From Prevotella sp. ne3005 (GTDB lineage Bacteria > Bacteroidota > Bacteroidia > Bacteroidales > Bacteroidaceae), in assembly GCF_900110085.1 (NCBI RefSeq), contig NZ_FOCK01000010.1, positions 34,018-98,017 on the forward strand: a stretch of DNA of 64,000 bases, read 5' to 3'. The notes beneath the pieces were generated by a model that worked only from the letters and a program-made list of their open reading frames with translations, did no database searches and was not told where the DNA came from. Shown piece by piece: positions 60,382 through 64,000 of this stretch. The first letter of the stretch is position 1, and every line of letters starts with the position of its first letter. The translations under genes were made by a program, and so were the position numbers.

Positions 60382-62466
60382 ATGAAAAAACTATATTTCA
60401 TCCTGTCATTGCTGTGGATATGCACGGCAGTGGCGGCCCAGGAGCATAAGCACCATTATAACCACGAGCATCCGTCGGACTCTACGGATGTGTTTTTCCG
60501 TCACCTGAAACTGAACGAACTGGTGGTGACGGGTGTGACAGGCGACACCAAACTCAAAAACTCGACAGCCCCCATCTCGATTGTCTCCAGCAAGGAGCTG
60601 AGACAGACCACCTCGACCAATATCATCGACGCCATAGCCCACCAGCCTGGTGTGTCGCAGATTACTACGGGCGGCGGCATCTCCAAACCTATCATCCGCG
60701 GACTGGGATACAACCGTATCATCGTGATGAGCGAGGGCGTAAGACAGGAAGGTCAGCAATGGGGCGACGAACATGGTATAGAGATCGACGCACAGAACGT
60801 AAACTCGGTAGAGATTCTGAAAGGCCCTGCCTCGCTGATGTATGGCAGCGACGCCATGGCGGGTGTGCTGATACTCCATGGCAGTCCCATCCAGCCCGAG
60901 GGGGAGATGAAGGCCACAGTTTCAACGGAATATCAGACCAACAACGGACTCTTCGACTACTCGCTGAACTTTGCTGGCAATCAGAAGGGCTTTGTCTGGG
61001 ATGCCCGTTTTTCGGACAAATATGCCCACGCCTACAAAAACAAGTACGATGGCTATGTGCCTGGTTCTCAGTTTACTGAACGGGCAGGCCGTTTGATGCT
61101 AGGACTGAACAAACGCTGGGGTTACTCCCACCTGACATGGGCCACCTACCACCAGACTCCCAGCATCGTGGAGGGTGAGCGCAACGAGGTGACAGGCGAG
61201 TTGGAGTGCACAACAAACAACGTAAAGACCTACTCGAAGGCCCTGCCCTTCCAACAGATCAAGCACTACAAAGCCGTATGGGACAACTCGCTGAACCTGC
61301 CGAAAGGTTGGCTGAAGGCGATTATCGGCTATCAGCAGAACCGCCGTCAGGAGTTTGAGGACGATGAAGATGAGTATGAGCTCTATTTCAAACTCCACAC
61401 CATCACCTACGACCTGCGTTACCTCTCGCAAGAATTGAATGGATGGAAGATGGCTGGTGGCGTCAATGGCATGTGGCAGCAGTCACTGAATCTGGGTGAG
61501 GAGTCACTGATTCCTGAGTACAAGCTTTTCGACTTTGGTGTCTACGCCACAGTCAGCAAGTCACTCAACAGTTTGACACTGAACGGTGGCCTGCGCTTTG
61601 ACAATCGTCATCTGGACTTCAATTCACGCAATTTCAGTGGCGTAACAGGCAGCATAGGAGCCGTATGGAATGCCAATGAGCACCTGAACCTGCGCCTGAA
61701 CATCGCACGTGGGTTCAGGGCACCAAACATGAGCGAACTGGGCAGCGATGGTATCCATGAGGGCACGCTGCGTTATGAGATCGGCAACCCCGATCTGAAG
61801 CCAGAATATAGTTGGCAGGCAGACCTCGGACTTGATTTTACCTCACAGTATGTCTCTGCCCAGCTGGCACTCTTTGCCAACCGCATCGAGAACTACATCT
61901 TCTCCAAGCGTATCGACCTCGTGATGGAAGAGGGGTTCCGTACCTATGAATATACACAGGGCGACGCCCGTTTGCTGGGCTTTGAGGCTGGAGTGGATTT
62001 CCATCCCATCCACTGTGTCCACTTCCAAAACACCTTTTCTTACGTGGATGCCCAGCAGATGCACGCCAGTGAGGAAGCCAAATACCTGCCCATGACCCCT
62101 GCCCCACGCTGGACCTCTGAACTGAAATACGAGTTAAGTCATCACGGCCACAAGACGCTGAACAATGCCTTCGTGGCTCTGGGACTGGAGTGCGATCTTG
62201 CCCAGAACCACTACTATAAGGTTGACGATACCGAGACGCGCACGCCCAGCTATACGCTGCTGAGCCTTTCAGCCGGTACCGATCTGAACATCCGCAAGAA
62301 AAAGGTGGCAGAGATTTACGTGACAGTCGATAACCTGCTGAACACGGCTTACCAGAACCATCTGAGTCGTCTGAAGTACTGTGATATGAACAATGCCACA
62401 GGTCGTCAGGGTGTCTACAACATGGGACGTAACGTTGTATTCAAAGTCATTATTCCCGTCATTTGA
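60382..62466 (+). CDS. TonB-dependent receptor, probably for a metal (ZnuD-like)
   Basis: 694 aa with a signal peptide (cleavage near AVAAQ). The mature N terminus is His-rich (EHKHHYNHEHP). The plug has NELVVTGVTGDTKL and the block IRGLGYNRIIVMSEGVRQEG plus WGDEHGIEIDA, resembling ZnuD-type zinc receptors. The barrel ends in VVFKVIIPVI. Upstream is the His/Cys-rich membrane gene. Zinc or copper is likely, iron or cobalamin less so. Its 3' end overlaps the convergent phosphatase by 8 bases. Confidence 0.88.
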   Translation: MKKLYFILSLLWICTAVAAQEHKHHYNHEHPSDSTDVFFRHLKLNELVVTGVTGDTKLKNSTAPISIVSSKELRQTTSTNIIDAIAHQPGVSQITTGGGISKPIIRGLGYNRIIVMSEGVRQEGQQWGDEHGIEIDAQNVNSVEILKGPASLMYGSDAMAGVLILHGSPIQPEGEMKATVSTEYQTNNGLFDYSLNFAGNQKGFVWDARFSDKYAHAYKNKYDGYVPGSQFTERAGRLMLGLNKRWGYSHLTWATYHQTPSIVEGERNEVTGELECTTNNVKTYSKALPFQQIKHYKAVWDNSLNLPKGWLKAIIGYQQNRRQEFEDDEDEYELYFKLHTITYDLRYLSQELNGWKMAGGVNGMWQQSLNLGEESLIPEYKLFDFGVYATVSKSLNSLTLNGGLRFDNRHLDFNSRNFSGVTGSIGAVWNANEHLNLRLNIARGFRAPNMSELGSDGIHEGTLRYEIGNPDLKPEYSWQADLGLDFTSQYVSAQLALFANRIENYIFSKRIDLVMEEGFRTYEYTQGDARLLGFEAGVDFHPIHCVHFQNTFSYVDAQQMHASEEAKYLPMTPAPRWTSELKYELSHHGHKTLNNAFVALGLECDLAQNHYYKVDDTETRTPSYTLLSLSAGTDLNIRKKKVAEIYVTVDNLLNTAYQNHLSRLKYCDMNNATGRQGVYNMGRNVVFKVIIPVI

Positions 62467-63178
62467 CCTTCTTGCTGCGGAACTCTTGTCGTGCACGTCG
62501 CATCTGTTCCAGGAAACGATCGCTGGTGTGCATGTGGGCATAGAGCACGGAGGCTGCCAAGCGGCCGGCATCCACGTCGCTCTGCCAGTGGGCACCCACA
62601 ATCACGCGACTCTCACCATACATCATGCCACGAGCCAGAATGGTGTCGGCACGCTCTGGATTAATCTCCGAGAGCAACAGGGCAGTAGTCCAGCCAAGAG
62701 CGGTATGACCTGAGGGATAGGAACCATTCCGGCGCAACGACGGCTCGTCATTGGGAGTCATGGTGGGCTCGTTAAAGCGCATGAACGGACGTTTCCGCTT
62801 ATAATAATACTTGGGCCATCCTGTCATAATCTCACAAGTGACCTTGGCATCACGCAAAAGTGTATAGATCTCGGGCGTATCTTCCTTAGACATCTGCAGG
62901 CCGAAGGGCTCGCTGAATTCCTGGAAGATACACTCGAGACTATAGACAGCATCGCGCACGGCAATGTCTGCGCGCTCCTTATTGTTGCGCATTTCCTTAC
63001 CCCACATATACTGCATAATGTCATAGGTGAACGCTGCTCCGATAGTATCTGGGGGAGCAGGGCACCACTTCAGCATGTTGGGCATCTCCTTGGGAGAGAA
63101 ATACGGTTTTGCCTCATTCTGAGCAAAGGTAGAAACGGCTGTGGTCAGCATAAAGGCCATCATCAGAATCTTTTTCAT
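62459..63178 (-). CDS. Class A nonspecific acid phosphatase (PAP2 superfamily)
   Basis: 239 aa with a signal peptide (ends TFAQ). The class A signature GSYPSGHT is exact, preceded by KRKRPF and followed by SRVIVGAHWQSDVDAGR, giving the K-R, SGH and R-H-D triad of the PAP2 fold. It should release phosphate from organic esters in the periplasm, like PhoN or PhoC. It ends by overlapping the metal receptor gene. Confidence 0.92.
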   Translation of the reverse strand: MKKILMMAFMLTTAVSTFAQNEAKPYFSPKEMPNMLKWCPAPPDTIGAAFTYDIMQYMWGKEMRNNKERADIAVRDAVYSLECIFQEFSEPFGLQMSKEDTPEIYTLLRDAKVTCEIMTGWPKYYYKRKRPFMRFNEPTMTPNDEPSLRRNGSYPSGHTALGWTTALLLSEINPERADTILARGMMYGESRVIVGAHWQSDVDAGRLAASVLYAHMHTSDRFLEQMRRARQEFRSKKVK

Positions 63179-63226
63179 AAGTCGGTTTTTAATGAGTTGA
63201 TTGATTAATTACTGTATTTGCAGCGA

Positions 63227-63258
63227 CAAAAGTACAAATAATAACTGATAACACCAAA
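63227..63258 (-). promoter_or_regulatory. Promoter of the acid phosphatase
   Basis: On the minus strand TTTG (63258-63255), 20 bp, then TACTTTTG (63234-63227), 49 bases before the ATG. Confidence 0.55.
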
Positions 63259-63378
63259 ACTTTTCATTTTTCTTTGGCTATTTTCCGACTTTTGCGACAG
63301 ATTTTGCAGGCATTTCCCGCCTTTGTCGCAATAGGAGGCCTGTGTCGCATGCTTCACAAGAGAATTTGAAGAAAAAAC

Positions 63379-63410
63379 TTGGAATGAGGCATATTTTCGT
63401 CGTATCTTTG
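63379..63410 (+). promoter_or_regulatory. Promoter of the TssD-like gene
   Basis: TTG (63379-63381), 21 bp, then TATCTTTG (63403-63410), preceding a leader of about 180 bases. Confidence 0.6.
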
Positions 63411-63592
63411 CATCGTCAAAACCGCAATTAAGCGAGCAAAGAGCCGAATGCAATTCGAGCTATTTCGAGCGGAAGCGGTTTCGAGCGAAGCTCAATCAGA
63501 CAAAACAAGTTCTGAACGACAGTAAAAAGTAAAATAGTAAAAAGTAAAAATAATAAGTTTAACAATTTAAAATTAAAGAAAGGAAACAAATT
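63411..63592 (+). other. Long 5' leader of the TssD-like gene
   Basis: A structured GC-rich start holds three TTCGAGC copies (63454, 63464, 63480) and a GAGCT/AGCTC pair (63457-63461/63489-63493). An A-rich stretch with repeated AGTAAAA follows, then AAAGAAAGGAAAC before the ATG, a purine-rich ribosome site. This suggests strong or regulated translation. Confidence 0.55.
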
Positions 63593-63985
63593 ATGGCAAA
63601 GACTCCAGTTTCAATGACCGTTGACGGTTACAAAGAGAGAGAAGTACTGATGGTAACTTACGAGTTCAATCAGGCAACAGACGTAGAAGGACAGATGGCA
63701 GGTATCCCCCGCGGCGGTAAGATCAGGGTTCGCGTGAAGGCCCTCAACGACGGCACCCCCGACCTGCTCGCTTGGATGACAGAGCGCAGCCTCCCGAAGA
63801 ACGGTGAGATCAAGTTCTTGGAGACCAAGACCAACAAGGAGATGAAGAGCATCAAGTTCACCAACGGCTACTGCATCAACTTCGAAGAGAAGTGGGAGGA
63901 CAAGATGGGTCACTTCGAGGAGATCGAGATCACCTGTAAGGCCATCGAGTTCGGCAACGTGAAGTACGAGAACGATTGGGCATAA
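63593..63985 (+). CDS. tssD: Hcp/TssD-like type VI secretion tube protein
   Basis: 130 aa without a signal peptide. The Bacteroidota TssD (PF17642) pattern is recognisable: YEFNQATDVEGQMAGIPRGG near the start, DLLAWMTERS, and the end IKFTNGYCINFEEKW to FGNVKYENDWA. TssD rings stack as the inner tube of the type VI secretion system and are made in large amounts, fitting the purine-rich leader. No other T6SS gene is in the window. It may be a cluster member continuing past the end, or a stand-alone copy. Confidence 0.75.
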   Translation: MAKTPVSMTVDGYKEREVLMVTYEFNQATDVEGQMAGIPRGGKIRVRVKALNDGTPDLLAWMTERSLPKNGEIKFLETKTNKEMKSIKFTNGYCINFEEKWEDKMGHFEEIEITCKAIEFGNVKYENDWA

Positions 63986-64000
63986 CCTAAAGTAAAAGGT

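Overview
The window looks like chromosomal DNA from a member of the Bacteroidota, most probably Prevotella or a close relative. The evidence is SusC/SusD and other TonB receptors, a Bacteroidales-type thiamine uptake operon behind a TPP riboswitch, Bacteroidetes -7 boxes (TAnnTTTG, usually with TTG/TTTG 19-21 bp upstream), little Shine-Dalgarno signal, and a Bacteroidetes-type Hcp/TssD protein. I assign no species. I see no transposase, integrase, CRISPR array or phage block. Most of the window is ordinary core genome, with several unusual local arrangements.

Layout. 0-3 kb: radC, then a DUF59 / lpxH / sugar kinase operon. 3-6.3 kb: two CotH-type lipoproteins, the second with an altered metal-binding motif. 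6.5-8.7 kb: pta-ackA. 8.8-11.8 kb: folP-cdaA divergent from murF. 11.9-14.8 kb: a pair of uncharacterised exported proteins. 15 kb: tRNA-Pro(CGG). 15.2-19 kb: tatA-tatC, a NapH/NapG-like iron-sulfur membrane protein and a Tat-signal aldo/keto reductase. 19-22.7 kb: an HhH protein and two tandem NSS symporters. 22.7-25.2 kb: VanZ, CYTH, a 52-aa membrane protein, prfB and a 49-aa membrane protein. 25.3-28.7 kb: acyl-CoA ligase and a fucose-isomerase-like enzyme. 28.8-31.9 kb: thiamine operon (riboswitch, OMR1-like receptor, PnuT). 32-35.6 kb: Na/Pi symporter and a nucleoside kinase. 35.7-38.6 kb: a trans-sulfuration pair in which a cystathionine-beta-synthase-like enzyme is fused to a methyltransferase. 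38.6-39 kb: a repeat-rich intergenic region. 39-49.2 kb: a five-gene operon (PstS-like protein, M14 peptidase, SusC, SusD, S9 peptidase) that reads as a peptide-utilisation locus. 49.4-52.3 kb: korAB, divergent from it. 52.4-55 kb: DASS transporter and a TPR/membrane protein. 55-57.5 kb: upp and a second nucleoside kinase. 57.6-59.9 kb: GH3 glycosidase. 60-62.5 kb: a His/Cys-rich membrane protein and a metal-type TonB receptor. 62.5-63.2 kb: class A acid phosphatase. 63.6-64 kb: an Hcp/TssD-like protein.

How the parts fit. The peptide operon and the divergent 2-oxoacid:ferredoxin oxidoreductase fit peptide capture, trimming and oxidation of amino-acid-derived 2-oxoacids, with pta-ackA making ATP from acetyl-CoA. 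The Tat translocon appears co-transcribed with a likely Tat substrate and a membrane iron-sulfur protein, suggesting a dedicated periplasmic reductase. The CBS-methyltransferase fusion beside a gamma-family PLP enzyme suggests reverse trans-sulfuration coupled to SAM use.

The most distinctive non-coding signal is a family of intergenic arrays of 15-bp near-palindromes at exactly 22-bp spacing: three copies at each of three loci, and a different 15-bp palindrome at the same spacing at a fourth. All lie just 3' of genes.
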